Notes: generated by a model from the sequence alone, not told the origin. A stretch of DNA of 64,000 nucleotides from Streptomyces sp. NP160 (GCF_006335115.1 NZ_VDMJ01000004.1:1-64000); one strand, 5' to 3'. Counted from the stretch's first letter, positions 1 through 8,761 are shown. A program made the numbers and translations.

Positions 1-1615
1 GGACCCAGAGCGTGGTGGGGACCCTGCCGTTGGCGGCGGGCTCGACTTCTCGCCGGTGGGCAGGGTGCTGTGGTCGGGGTTGGCGGGGCTGGGCCCCGAC
101 GGTGGCCCACCGTCATCCGGCCCCTCGTCGGGCCCGTCATCCGGCCCGTCCTCCGGCCCGTCATCCGGCCCGTCATCCGGCTCGTCGTCCGGTCCGTCAT
201 CTGGCCCGTCGTCGGGGTCCTCGGGGTCGGTCAGGTCCTCATCCGCGAGGTCGTCAGCGAGGTCGTCGGCGAGCACCACGATGTGGACCTCGGACAGGTG
301 GGCGCGCTGCTCCGGGGTGGGGATGCGCACCAGCTCGCGGGTGTCCGCAGCGATCGGACCCACCGGCGACTGCCGCCGCTCAGCACCCCCACAGCCATCG
401 CCATCGCCATCGCCATCGCCATCGGCGTCGGCGTGGGCGTCGGTCTGGCCGTCGGTCAGGGGCTGGCCCAGGGCCTGCGCGATGGTGTGCGGGGTCGGGG
501 AGAAGTCACCCACCACCAAGCTGACCAGCACATCAGCACGCAGCTGCGCCCGGGTGCGCCGCTCCTGCTCCTGCTTAGCGAGGTCGGTATCGGTATCGGT
601 GTAGGTGTCCCCGTCCTGGGCGTTCGCCGCGATCTGGTTGATCACCTGCCACACCCGCGCCGCGTCCGCGGTTTCCAGGTCCGCCACCACCCGCTGACAC
701 CCCGGCTTGGGCGAAGGCCGCAAGACCACGTCCCGCTCCTGCACCCCCGCGGCCATCGCCCGGGCCGCATACCCCGGGTCCGCTTCCAGGGCAGCCTCGT
801 CCAACGCGTCCACCAACCGGGCCCGGCTCAACGTGGCCGCCGCAGCGACCGCCGTGGCCTCCACCACCTGGCGCGCGGCCTTGCCCGACGGCTCCCTGCG
901 GCAGGCGGGCGCACACCTGGGCCAGCACTCGCAGCTGCGCCGGGCTCATCCGTCCAGCCAGCAGCGCCGCCTCAGCAGCGGGCAGGTCGCCGAGCTGACG
1001 GGCCAGCCCCACCAGGGAGGTGGCGGTGCCCCCGGCGATCCGCAGCACCGGAGCCAGCTCGTCGGAGGCCGGGCGGCGGGAGTCCTTCGCGGCCGCCCGG
1101 GCGGGGTTCTCGGCGAGCTTGGCGGCGTCCAGACCGGCGATGAGGTTCAGGTGCAGCGCGAACAGGTAGGACGCGCAGCGGTCGCTGGCGGCGGTGACCT
1201 CGGTCCACTCCCTGCTGGTCAGCTCCAGCCCCTGCACCGGGGAAGCGGGGCCAGCTTCACCGTCCTCGGCGGCGGTACCGGTGGGGACCTGCCGCTGCCC
1301 GACGGCGCTCAGCAGCGCGTCCAGGGCTGCCAGCTGGGCGGGGCCGGGGTCTCCGGCCACGGCGGCGGCGATGGCCGGGCGGACGCGGCGTCGTTCGGCG
1401 ATCGACCCGGTCAGCGGGTCCTCCAGCAGCTGGTGGGTCCACCAGTCGGTGCTGAAGCCGACCGGACCCGCCTCGCCGTCCAGGTCGACGTGGTCGAGCC
1501 CGTCGCGCTCGAGCGGGCGGTCGGCAGCATCGCCGACCGCCCGCTCCGGGGGCGCGCTCGAGGTCATGTCCTGAACGCTAGAGGTCACCACCGACAGTCC
1601 GGTGGACCTCGTCAC
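1..1615 (-). pseudogene. DUF222 / 13E12-repeat (HNH endonuclease type) protein, frame-shifted, C-terminus outside window
   Basis: The N-terminal half (from GTG 1615; ATG 1567 is an alternative start) reads in one frame to about 900 and has the helical DUF222 pattern, including LAGRMSPAQLRVLAQVCARLP. The continuation, KAARQVVEATAVAAAATLSR, is in another frame and stays open without a stop to base 1. One extra base in the GG at about 900-901 restores the join. The second half has low-complexity acidic spacers (alternating Asp-Gly around 395-420, Asp-Thr near 590, Pro-Asp-Asp-Gly near 110-217). The HNH motif expected in this family would lie off the left edge. DUF222/13E12 proteins are multicopy in actinobacteria and of unclear role. 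The break may be real decay or a sequence error. Confidence 0.8.
110..217. repeat. 12-bp tandem repeat coding for Pro-Asp-Asp-Gly units
   Basis: About nine imperfect copies of a 12-bp unit, CCGTCATCCGGC on the plus strand. On the minus strand they code for repeated PDDG/PDDE units in the frame-shifted DUF222 gene. The unit is a multiple of three, so copy-number changes keep the frame. Confidence 0.85.
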
Positions 1616-1687
1616 CGCTGGTCAGGGGCGTGATCATGACATCGCGCTCCGTGAGGTCCCCGCGCGTGGGCCACACGCGCGGCGCCG

Positions 1688-2227
1688 TCAGGCGGGGCCG
1701 TAGACGAGGTGCACGACGCCGTTCTCGAACGGGGTCGCGTGCAGCAGCGACAGCTCCACCCGGGCGCCGTCGGCGAAGAGGCGCAGTCCCTCGCCGAGCG
1801 CGAGCGGGTAGGTGATCAGGTGCAGCTCGTCGACGAGGCGGTCGGCGAGCATCGCCCTCACCAGCTGCACGCTGCCGCTGACGTAGACGTCGCCGGAGGC
1901 CTGGTCCTTCACCCGCTGGACGGCGTCCGGCGAGTACTCCACCGCCGTCGCCGGGCCCCAGTCCAGGCCGTCGGGCCGCGAGGTCACCACGTGCTTGGGG
2001 GTGTCGTTGAAGAAGGGGGCGCCCGGGTCCTCCTCGGCCGTGCGGGTCGACCAGGCCGGCGCGAACATCTCGTACGTCGTGCGCCCCAGGAGGATGTCGC
2101 TGCACCCGGCGGTGATGCTGCCGATGGCCGCCATCATCGGCTCCGTCCACGGGTAGGCCGCCGTCCAGGACGGGGTCTCCACCACCCCGTCCAGCGACAT
2201 GAACTCGTGCACCTTGATCTTGCCCAC
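1688..2227 (-). CDS. dihydrofolate reductase / RibD C-terminal family protein
   Basis: A 179-residue RibD_C/DHFR-like protein, as in the stand-alone YwjB/YyaP-type reductases. It opens with KIKVHEFMSLDGVVETP, followed by LLGRTTYEMF and a GDVYVSGSVQLVRAML segment, which are the usual nucleotide-binding and core strands. GTG 2227 is chosen because the conserved domain begins directly after it; a GTG at 2293 would add 22 residues that do not look like the family. These proteins bind NADPH, but the substrate is usually unknown. It is probably cytoplasmic and stands alone on the minus strand. Family call firm, function open. Confidence 0.8.
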   Translation of the reverse strand: MGKIKVHEFMSLDGVVETPSWTAAYPWTEPMMAAIGSITAGCSDILLGRTTYEMFAPAWSTRTAEEDPGAPFFNDTPKHVVTSRPDGLDWGPATAVEYSPDAVQRVKDQASGDVYVSGSVQLVRAMLADRLVDELHLITYPLALGEGLRLFADGARVELSLLHATPFENGVVHLVYGPA

Positions 2228-2302
2228 GCTCGTGCTCCGTCCGTCCGAAAAAGGGGTCGTGCCAGGAGGACCGCCGCGGCGGTCCGGAGTCACCGGTCTG
2301 CC

Positions 2303-2623
2303 TCAGAAGCCGAGGGTGAGGCCTTCGTCGTCGTCCCGGGCCGCGGCGCGGTCGGCGGCGACGCGGGCGCGGTACTCCTGGGCCAGCGACGGCGCGTGCT
2401 GCGAGAGCCACAGCTCGAGCTGCTGGCGGCAGCCGTTCTTGCGGCACCAGCGCTCCCACCGCTCGGGGGTCGCGTCCTCGTGCTCGAACGTCGACAGGCG
2501 GCGGTCGCACAGCGACCTGCCCGTGAGCCGGGGGTCGGGCCAGTGCACCCGGCGGTCCGCGCCGTCACCGGCGCCCCAGGTGAGCCTGACGACCCTGTCG
2601 GCCGAGGGGTCGGTGGTGGGCAC
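2303..2623 (-). CDS. small hypothetical protein, Cys/Trp-rich
   Basis: 106 residues, no recognised family. The middle contains GRSLCDRRLSTFEHEDATPE, then ERWERWCRKNGCRQQLELWL with paired cysteines and tryptophans, then an Ala/Arg-rich helical tail ending DEGLTLGF. No signal peptide or membrane segment. It lies between the RibD-type reductase and the GGDEF cluster on the same strand. Codon use is typical of real high-GC genes here (G/C in third positions), which is the main support for coding. Confidence 0.55.
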   Translation of the reverse strand: MPTTDPSADRVVRLTWGAGDGADRRVHWPDPRLTGRSLCDRRLSTFEHEDATPERWERWCRKNGCRQQLELWLSQHAPSLAQEYRARVAADRAAARDDDEGLTLGF

Positions 2624-2643
2624 CGGGCCATCTCAGCACGTGC

Positions 2644-3207
2644 TCAGCACATGCAGGTGCCGCTCGCAGACCTCACGGTGAAGCAGTCGGGGCAGATGCT
2701 CGGCGGTGCGGCGGGCACGGGGGCCGCCTTCTTGGGCGCGGCGGCCCGGGTGCTGCTCGCCCGCGGTGCCGCGGCGGCCCGCGGTGCCTTGGGCTCCTTC
2801 GGCGCGCGAGGCGTGCTGCTCGCAGGCCGGGACGCGCCGGCGTGGCGGGTGAGGCGCTCGACGACGTCGCGCTCGTCCTGGTCGCCGGACTCGACGGCGG
2901 GCTGGCCGCCGAAGTGCATCCACACGCGGCGGCGGGCACCCCCGCCCGTGTCGGTGCCGTCCACGAGGGACGCCTCGCGCACCACGAGCGCCGACAGGTC
3001 GGGCTCGCCGCGGCGGGCGCAGTCGGCGGTGATGACCTCGAGGGCCTTGCCCAGGCCGCGCGAGGTCACCGCGCCGTCGGTGGCCTCGGAGGCCTCCGAC
3101 GGGGGCACGACCCGTCCCTCCTCCGCGGCGGCCAGCAGGGCCTCGCGCAGCATCGGGATCGCCTTGAACAACCGCGCGGGGAGGGCTTCGGATCCGAGCG
3201 ACGTCAC
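2644..3207 (-). CDS. hypothetical protein with basic Ala/Pro linker and C-terminal cysteine motif
   Basis: 187 residues from GTG 3207, which overlaps the TGA of the upstream diguanylate cyclase gene (GTGA), so translation is probably coupled. Residues 1-110 look globular (SLGSEALPARLFKAIPMLRE, then VWMHFGGQPAV). A long Ala/Pro/Lys/Arg-rich linker follows, and the protein ends CPDCFTVRSASGTCMC, with four cysteines as in a small metal-binding knuckle. No family recognised. The coupling suggests a partner or output protein of the cyclase, but this is inference only. Confidence 0.6.
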   Translation of the reverse strand: MTSLGSEALPARLFKAIPMLREALLAAAEEGRVVPPSEASEATDGAVTSRGLGKALEVITADCARRGEPDLSALVVREASLVDGTDTGGGARRRVWMHFGGQPAVESGDQDERDVVERLTRHAGASRPASSTPRAPKEPKAPRAAAAPRASSTRAAAPKKAAPVPAAPPSICPDCFTVRSASGTCMC

Positions 3208-4370
3208 GGCCCTACTGTCGCACCCCGCGCCCCGGCCGAGACACCCGCAACGGGTGACTCCTCGGTGGACGGGGACCGCTGCGCGTCCAGCGCCGCGTGC
3301 ACCACGCAGTCGCGTCCGGAGGCCTTCGCCTCGTAGAGCGCGCCGTCCGCCTGGTCCACCATCGCGCCGACGAGCTCCCTCAGCTCGTCGTCGGAGGCCC
3401 TGGCGCCGGGACCGATCCCGCCCTCCGGGACCCAGCAGCGGTCGGTCCCGATGCTCACGGTGACGGGAGGCAGCGCCTCGACGCGGTGAGCGGCCACCGC
3501 AGCGCGCAGCCGCTCGCCGACGGCGACCAGGTCCTGGTCGTCGGCAACGGCGGTGACGACGAGCAGCTCCTCCCCGCCCCAGCGGGCCACGAGGTCGTGG
3601 GAGCGCATGCCGGCGCGCACGCAGCCGGCGACCGCCTGCAGCACGCGGTCGCCGGTGCCGTGCCCCCAGGTGTCGTTGACGGCCTTGAAGTGGTCGACGT
3701 CCAGCAGCAGCACGGCCAGGGCGGAACCGGGCCGTGCGGCCGACCGCACGAGGGGTGGGATCGCCTGCGCGACGCCGTGGCGGTTGAGCAGGCCGGTGAG
3801 GGGGTCGGTGCGCGCCGCGGCCTCCGACCTGGCACGAGCCCGCTCCAGCGCCGTCGCCAGCGCCGACACCACCACCGCCGGTGCGGCGATCAGCACCGTG
3901 ACCGCCACGGCGTTGAAGACGAGGTACGGGGTCGCCAGGTCCAGCTGGCGGAGCAGCCCGACCGCCGTGGCCACGGCCCCGGCGACCAGACCGACGAGCG
4001 GCCAGCCCCGGTGGTGCACCGTGGCCACCGCCGCCACGAGGGGGAGGGTCGCGATGGACAGCCAGCGCCAGTGGACGTCGGGCACCAGCGAGCCGTGCAC
4101 GCCCACCAGCACGATGCCGACGACGACGGCCGCGGTGATCTCGCGACCCCGGACGTCCCGGCGCGCCGCGAGGGCGACCGCCAGAGCCGTCCACACCGCG
4201 GCCAGTCCGAGCAGCTCACCGCGGTGGGCCTCCTGGACGGGGGCGGCGCCGAGGGGCAGGGAGGCGACAGCCACCAGCGCCGCGGCGTCCAGCAGCACCA
4301 GCGCCGCCATGAGCGCCGTGCGCCACTCGATCACGTCGCGGAGCTTCTCCACGGCACCGGCCAGGGTCAC
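3204..4370 (-). CDS. membrane-bound diguanylate cyclase (GGDEF)
   Basis: 388 residues. Residues 15-180 form about six hydrophobic segments with no extracellular sensor of note. The C-terminal GGDEF domain (about 185-345) has DPLTGLLNRHG, LLLDVDHFKAVND and the active-site signature WGGEELLV, so it should make c-di-GMP from two GTP at the inner face of the membrane. An Arg-Ser-His-Asp ahead of the signature is compatible with an inhibitory I-site RxxD. It overlaps the next gene by 4 bp. The signal sensed is unknown. Confidence 0.88.
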   Translation of the reverse strand: MTLAGAVEKLRDVIEWRTALMAALVLLDAAALVAVASLPLGAAPVQEAHRGELLGLAAVWTALAVALAARRDVRGREITAAVVVGIVLVGVHGSLVPDVHWRWLSIATLPLVAAVATVHHRGWPLVGLVAGAVATAVGLLRQLDLATPYLVFNAVAVTVLIAAPAVVVSALATALERARARSEAAARTDPLTGLLNRHGVAQAIPPLVRSAARPGSALAVLLLDVDHFKAVNDTWGHGTGDRVLQAVAGCVRAGMRSHDLVARWGGEELLVVTAVADDQDLVAVGERLRAAVAAHRVEALPPVTVSIGTDRCWVPEGGIGPGARASDDELRELVGAMVDQADGALYEAKASGRDCVVHAALDAQRSPSTEESPVAGVSAGARGATVGP

Positions 4371-4418
4371 GGCTCCTCATCGGTGGGCCGCTCACGGGCA
4401 CTTGAGCGGCGGAGCAGC

Positions 4419-5348
4419 TCATCGCCCGATCGCCGCCGGGCGCGCCGGGTCGCGCGACCACTGCGACCACGAGCCCGGCCACAGCCGCGCCCCCCTCGCA
4501 CCGAGGTGCTCCAGCACCAGCAGCCGGTGGCAGGCGGTCACGCCCGACCCGCAGGAGGAGACGACCTCCTGCTCGCCCGCGACCCCACCGGAGCCGTCGA
4601 CGACGACGCCCGCCGCCGCGAGCCGCTCGCGCAGCACGTCGTCGGGCAGCAGGCGGCCGTGGGCGTCGACGTCCTCGCGCACCGGCAGGCTGACCGCGCC
4701 GGGCACGTGGCCGGCACGGGGGTCGAGGGCGTCGAGCCCGCCCGCGTAGCGCTCCGCGGGTCGGGCGTCCAGGAGCACGGCGTCCGGGTCCGCGCCGGCG
4801 CGGGCGGCGTCGTCGACGTCCGCCAGCAGGTCCTCGGGCCACGCCGTCGGCAGGGGAGCGCCGGGGGTGAGCGGGGTGCGCGCCTCGCCGGCGCCGGTCT
4901 CCAGCGGCCGCCCCGCCTCCCGCCACGCCAGCAGCCCGCCGTCGAGGAGCGCCGCCGGGCGACCGAGGGCCCGCAGCATCCACACGAGGCGCGCGGCGAT
5001 GACGCCCCCGGCGTCGTCGTAGGCGACGACCACCCGCTCGTCGTCGCCGTCGTCCACGGGGAGCCCGAGCCCGGCGAGGGCGCGCAGGAACGCGTCCGGG
5101 GCGGGCAGCGGGTGGCGGCCCGCCGCGTCGGACGGCGGCCCGGCGAGCACGCCGTCGACGTCCACGCGGACGGCCCCCGGCAGGTGGCCCGCGGCGAAGG
5201 CGTCCGCGGGCGAGCGGCCGTCGGGGTACCAGCGGACGTCAGCGAGCGAGGCGCGCCCCTCCGCGAGGCGGGTGTCGAGCCAGGCGGCGTCGACGAACGG
5301 GGGCACAGGCGGCAGGACGGACGGCGGGACGGACGGCGTGGCGGGCAC
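4419..5348 (-). CDS. sulfurtransferase, double rhodanese domain (thiosulfate/3-mercaptopyruvate type)
   Basis: About 309 residues with two rhodanese folds. The first (about 15-140) is the inactive one. The second carries LLDARPAERYAGG, GHVPGAVSLP and the active loop CGSGVTACHRLL with the sulfur-carrying cysteine; a CGSGVTA loop is typical of the 3-mercaptopyruvate/thiosulfate sulfurtransferases. It transfers sulfane sulfur to cyanide or thiol acceptors. GTG 5348 is selected because an AGGA lies about 8 bases upstream and the domain starts soon after; the longer reading frame to 5444 runs into the divergent promoter region. Confidence 0.85.
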   Translation of the reverse strand: MPATPSVPPSVLPPVPPFVDAAWLDTRLAEGRASLADVRWYPDGRSPADAFAAGHLPGAVRVDVDGVLAGPPSDAAGRHPLPAPDAFLRALAGLGLPVDDGDDERVVVAYDDAGGVIAARLVWMLRALGRPAALLDGGLLAWREAGRPLETGAGEARTPLTPGAPLPTAWPEDLLADVDDAARAGADPDAVLLDARPAERYAGGLDALDPRAGHVPGAVSLPVREDVDAHGRLLPDDVLRERLAAAGVVVDGSGGVAGEQEVVSSCGSGVTACHRLLVLEHLGARGARLWPGSWSQWSRDPARPAAIGR

Positions 5349-5430
5349 CCGCCGATCCTGCCGGTCGACCCTGCCGGGCGGACACCCCAGGCCGGTACGG
5401 TCGGGCCCTTCCCGTCGCCCGGAGGCCACT

Positions 5431-6234
5431 GTGTCGGACCCCACGTCCCGCTACCCCGAGCAGCCCCGCCAGCCCGACGACGACCAGCCGCCGGGGCAGC
5501 CCCCGGCGTACGTGCCGCCGCCGGGGTACGAGGAGTACGCGCCGCGCCAGCAGGCCCCGTACACCGGGGACCAGCCGGCCTACCAGCAGCCGTACCAGCA
5601 GGGCTACCAGGGAGCCCCCTCGCGGCCGACGTCCGTGGTCGCGGTGATCGGACTCGTCCTGGCGTTCCTGCTCAGCCCGGTCGGAGCGGTGGTCTCCGCG
5701 TTCGGCATCGGTGACACCCGCGGTGGTCGCAAGGCGGGCCGGGGGCTGGCGGTCGCCGGTGTCGTCGTCGGCGTCCTCGGCACGCTCCTGTGGATCGCGG
5801 GGATCCTCGCTGCGGTCGCGTTCGTGCGGAGCGCTGCAACGACCGTCAGCGACGTCGCGTCGTCCTTGTCGACCGCCACGGAGCTCCCGAGCGGCCTGCC
5901 CAGCGAGTTCCCCAGCGACCTCCCCAGCGACCTCACCGACCTGCCGGGCACGGAGGACGGCGCGGCGGACGTGTCCGTGGACAGCTGCGACGCCCTCGTC
6001 GGTGGTGTGGCCACCGGGCGGGTCACCATCACCAACAGCACCGGCGCCGCCGCTTCCTACGTCGTCAACATCGACGCGCTCGACGCGAGCGGTCAGGAGG
6101 TCGGGGAGCTCTACGCCGTGCAGGACTCGGTCGAGCCCGGGCAGAGCGTGCAGGCGGAGGCGTTCGGCTACGTCGACGCCGGCGCCGACATCGCCTCCTG
6201 CGAGGTGTCCCAGGCGGCGCGCACCGCCGGCTGA
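5431..6234 (+). CDS. DUF4190-like membrane protein with C-terminal FxLYD-like domain
   Basis: 267 residues. GTG 5431 follows GGAGG with 5-base spacing. A Pro/Gln/Tyr-rich cytoplasmic tail (residues 1-65, repeated YQQPYQQ-type units) leads to two hydrophobic segments around SVVAVIGLVLAFLLSPVGAV and a second one near 95-125, with the RGGRKAGRGLAVAG loop usual for DUF4190 proteins. A Ser/Asp/Leu-Pro spacer (PSEFPSDLPSDL) then leads to an extracytoplasmic beta domain with two cysteines (about 180-260) resembling FxLYD domains. Role unknown. Its last 67 bp overlap the convergent FAH-family gene. Confidence 0.75.
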   Translation: MSDPTSRYPEQPRQPDDDQPPGQPPAYVPPPGYEEYAPRQQAPYTGDQPAYQQPYQQGYQGAPSRPTSVVAVIGLVLAFLLSPVGAVVSAFGIGDTRGGRKAGRGLAVAGVVVGVLGTLLWIAGILAAVAFVRSAATTVSDVASSLSTATELPSGLPSEFPSDLPSDLTDLPGTEDGAADVSVDSCDALVGGVATGRVTITNSTGAAASYVVNIDALDASGQEVGELYAVQDSVEPGQSVQAEAFGYVDAGADIASCEVSQAARTAG

Positions 6235-7067
6235 CGGCCCACGGTGACGACGGGGTTGGTCAGCCGGCCGACCCCCTCGACGACCACCGTGACCACGTCG
6301 CCCTCCTGGAGCGTCACGTCCGCGGGGGGCACGAGCCCGGTGCCGGTGAGCAGGACGACGCCGTGCGGGTGCTCCAGCCCGGCGAACAGCCACGCCGCGA
6401 GCTCCTCGAAGGTGCGGGCCATGGCGGCCGTCGTCGTCGTGTCCTCGTAGACGACCGTCCCGCCGCGCTCGATGGTCACGGCCAGGCCGAGCGGGCCCTG
6501 CGGCGCGTCCCAGACGGGCACCACGCCCGGCCCGAGCGCGCAGGACCTGTCGTAGACCTTCGCCTGCGGCAGGTACAGCGGGTTCTCGCCCTCGATGGTG
6601 CGGCTCGAGACGTCGTCGCCGGGCACGTAGCCGAACAGCTCGCCGCGGCTGGTGAGCACCAGGCCGACCTCCGGCTCGGGCACGTCCCAGCCCGAGTCGA
6701 CGCGCACGCCCACCGCCCCGCCGTGGCCGACCACGCGCCCGGCGGTGGCCTTGAAGAAGATCTCGGGGCGGTCGGCGTCGTAGACGAGGTCGTACACGTC
6801 GGCGTGGTCGGACTCCTCCGCGCGCCCGTCGCGGGAGCGCTGGTAGGTCACGCCCGCCGCCCACACCTCCTGGGCGTCCACCGGGGCCAGCACGGCCGCG
6901 TCCGGGTCCACGGCCCGCGCGGCCCCCGTGCGCCCCGCCTCCTCCAGGACGGCCCGCGCCTCCTGCAGCGGGAGCGCGAGCAGCTCGCGCAGGGGCGGCA
7001 CCTCCACCGCGGTACCGCCCTCCCGCAGCTCCCACCGGTCTTCCGTCGTCCTCACCAGCAGCGCCAT
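6168..7067 (-). CDS. fumarylacetoacetate hydrolase (FAH) family enzyme, 2-keto-3-deoxy-sugar-acid dehydratase-like
   Basis: 299 residues. VWAAGVTYQRS, YDADRPEIFFKAT, DSGWDVPEPEVGLVL and SSRTIEGENPLYLPQAKVYD follow the FAH fold metal site (acidic residues of the EPEVG segment) and resemble the branch with 2-keto-3-deoxy-D-arabinonate dehydratases. FAH enzymes use Mg2+ to hydrolyse, dehydrate or decarboxylate 2-keto acids. It is the last gene of the leftward GntR-dehydrogenase-FAH arm of cluster A, 3 bp after the dehydrogenase. The 3' end overlaps the convergent membrane-protein gene by 67 bp. Exact reaction uncertain. Confidence 0.85.
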   Translation of the reverse strand: MALLVRTTEDRWELREGGTAVEVPPLRELLALPLQEARAVLEEAGRTGAARAVDPDAAVLAPVDAQEVWAAGVTYQRSRDGRAEESDHADVYDLVYDADRPEIFFKATAGRVVGHGGAVGVRVDSGWDVPEPEVGLVLTSRGELFGYVPGDDVSSRTIEGENPLYLPQAKVYDRSCALGPGVVPVWDAPQGPLGLAVTIERGGTVVYEDTTTTAAMARTFEELAAWLFAGLEHPHGVVLLTGTGLVPPADVTLQEGDVVTVVVEGVGRLTNPVVTVGRQPAVRAAWDTSQEAMSAPAST

Positions 7068-7070
7068 CGC

Positions 7071-8072
7071 TCAGCTCCCCGTCGTCCCCGTCGTCCCCGT
7101 CGTCTCCGTCGCCCCACTGCTCCGCAGGGCGCCCAGCGCCTCCAGCGCCCTCTGCGCGGCCCGCGTGCGCAGCCGTCCCACCGACCCCGTCGACATCCAC
7201 GCCACGTGCGGGGTCACCAGCACGCGCGGGTCGGCCAGCAGCGGGTCGTCCGGGGCGGCGGGCTCGGTCCACCACACGTCGAGCCCCGCCCCGGCCAGCT
7301 GGCCCGAGGCCAGCGCGTCCTCCAGGGCGCCGCGGTCCACCAGCCCGCCGCGGGCCGTGTTCACGAGGAACCCCCCGCGCGGCATCGCGCCCAGCTGCTC
7401 CGCGCCGACCAGCCCGCGGGTGCCGGCGGTGAGCGGCACGTGCACGCTCACGGCGGTGCTGCGCGCCCACAGCTCCTCGGGCGCTACGAGCTCCACACCG
7501 GCCTCGCGCGCCACCTCCGGCGCCACGAACGGGTCGCTGGCCACGACGACGACGTCGAACGCGCGCAGTCGGCGCGCCACCTGCTGCGCGATGGCGCCGA
7601 GGCCCAGCAGCCCGACCGTGCAGTCGGCCAGCTCGCGCGGGTCCGGCAGGTCGCCGCGGGCCGGCCAGCTCCCGGACGCCGCCGCGGCCGACCAGGCGGG
7701 CACCCCGCGCAGCAGCGACAGCAGGAGCGCCGTGGCGTGGTCGGCCACCTCGCGGGAGCCGTAGTCGGGCACGTTGAGCGCTGTCACGCCCAGCTCGGCG
7801 GCGGCCTCCAGGTCGATGACGTCCAGCCCGACGCCGTAGCGGACCACCGCGCGCACGTCCGGGCACTCCTGCAGGACCCGGCGGGAGATGGGCGCGTACT
7901 GCACGAGCAGCGCCGAGGCGCCGCTCTCCCGGACGGCGGCCACGACCTCGTCCTCGGTGCGGCAGGCCGCCTCCACCAGGCGCCAGCCGACCGGCTCGAG
8001 CACCGCGCGCTCGAGGTCGGCCGGGCCCATGTCGCAGTCGGTGACGAGGACCGTCGGGCTGCCGGAGCTCAC
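7071..8072 (-). CDS. D-2-hydroxyacid dehydrogenase, NAD-dependent
   Basis: 333 residues. The NAD-binding half shows VGLLGLGAIAQQVARRL (Gly-x-Gly-x-x-A/G) and an acidic residue after the following strand (ASDPF). Catalytic positions are visible: Arg in NTARGGLVD, Glu in the AGLDVWWTEP region and His in VTPHVAWMS. It probably reduces or oxidises a 2-keto/2-hydroxy acid in the cytoplasm. GTG 8072 overlaps the GntR stop by 4 bp. The extreme C-terminus is a short Thr/Gly repeat (TTGTTGTTGS) from a 9-bp DNA repeat. Part of the leftward arm of cluster A. Confidence 0.87.
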   Translation of the reverse strand: MSSGSPTVLVTDCDMGPADLERAVLEPVGWRLVEAACRTEDEVVAAVRESGASALLVQYAPISRRVLQECPDVRAVVRYGVGLDVIDLEAAAELGVTALNVPDYGSREVADHATALLLSLLRGVPAWSAAAASGSWPARGDLPDPRELADCTVGLLGLGAIAQQVARRLRAFDVVVVASDPFVAPEVAREAGVELVAPEELWARSTAVSVHVPLTAGTRGLVGAEQLGAMPRGGFLVNTARGGLVDRGALEDALASGQLAGAGLDVWWTEPAAPDDPLLADPRVLVTPHVAWMSTGSVGRLRTRAAQRALEALGALRSSGATETTGTTGTTGS

Positions 8073-8761
8073 GGGCGGACCGTCGCGGGAGCCAGGAAGG
8101 AGCGCTCGCCGTGCACGGCGAGCTCGGCGAGCACGGCCTGCGGGTCCCCGCCCTCCACCACCTCGAGCAGGCGGCGGTGGCGCTTGACGTGGGTGACGAG
8201 GTCCTCGTACTCGTTCTCCCGCGTGTAGAGGTTGCGCGCCATGCACAGCCGCTGCTGGCGCTGCACCGAGGCGTAGGCGGCGTCGAGCCGGCCGTGCCCG
8301 GCGAGGGCGACCAGGGCGGAGTGGAAGTCGTAGGCGGCGCTGACCAGCGCGCCGCGGTCGGCGGCCTCCGCCTCCCTCTCCATCCGCGCGAGCGCCTGGC
8401 GGCACCGCTCCAGGCGCGCCGGCACGGTGACGGGCACGCCCAGCTCCACGGCGAGGCGCTCCAGCGCGCTGCGCAGCGTGAGGATCTCCATGACGTCCTG
8501 CTCGGTGAGCGTGGTGACCACCGCACCGCGCCGGGGGCGCACCTCGATGAGGCCCTCCTGCTGCAGCGTGCGCATCGCCTCGCGCAGCGGCGGTCGGCTG
8601 ATGCCGAGCTCCTCGGTCAGCCTCTCCTCGGTGAGCCGCTCGCCCTCCGCCAGGGCCCCGGACAGGATCATCCGCCGCAGCTGCTCCACCGCCAGCTGCA
8701 CCAGGCTCGGCGCCTGGATGAGCGGGGCGGGAGCCGGCGGGTCGGTGGTGGCGTGGCTCAC
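8069..8761 (-). CDS. GntR-family transcriptional regulator (FadR/FCD subfamily)
   Basis: 230 residues. The winged helix (about 15-85) includes LAEGERLTEERLTEELGISR and LREAMRTLQQEGLIEVRPRRG, typical GntR. The helical FCD ligand domain follows (about 95-220), with the Asp/His pair in the segment AAYDFHSALVALA, and later histidines that usually bind metal plus a carboxylate effector. GTG 8761 has an AGGAG upstream and fits the domain; a longer frame to 8908 would run through the operator. It most likely controls cluster A from the TTGT-N2-ACAA sites at 8854 and 12544. The effector is probably an acid intermediate. Confidence 0.88.
   Translation of the reverse strand: MSHATTDPPAPAPLIQAPSLVQLAVEQLRRMILSGALAEGERLTEERLTEELGISRPPLREAMRTLQQEGLIEVRPRRGAVVTTLTEQDVMEILTLRSALERLAVELGVPVTVPARLERCRQALARMEREAEAADRGALVSAAYDFHSALVALAGHGRLDAAYASVQRQQRLCMARNLYTRENEYEDLVTHVKRHRRLLEVVEGGDPQAVLAELAVHGERSFLAPATVRP

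Noticed and set aside
231-422. Minus-strand frame starting with repeated Met-Ala
   Set aside because: It is the wrong frame of the GCCATC repeat; the real frame reads Asp-Gly within the DUF222 gene.
7074-7112. Tandem CGTCGTCCC units
   Set aside because: They code for the Thr-Gly tail of the hydroxyacid dehydrogenase; no regulatory meaning seen.
5239-8526. Very long minus-strand open frame of over 1000 codons
   Set aside because: Shadow frame of several real genes; Arg/Gly/Ala-rich with no domain, a known effect of GC-rich third positions.
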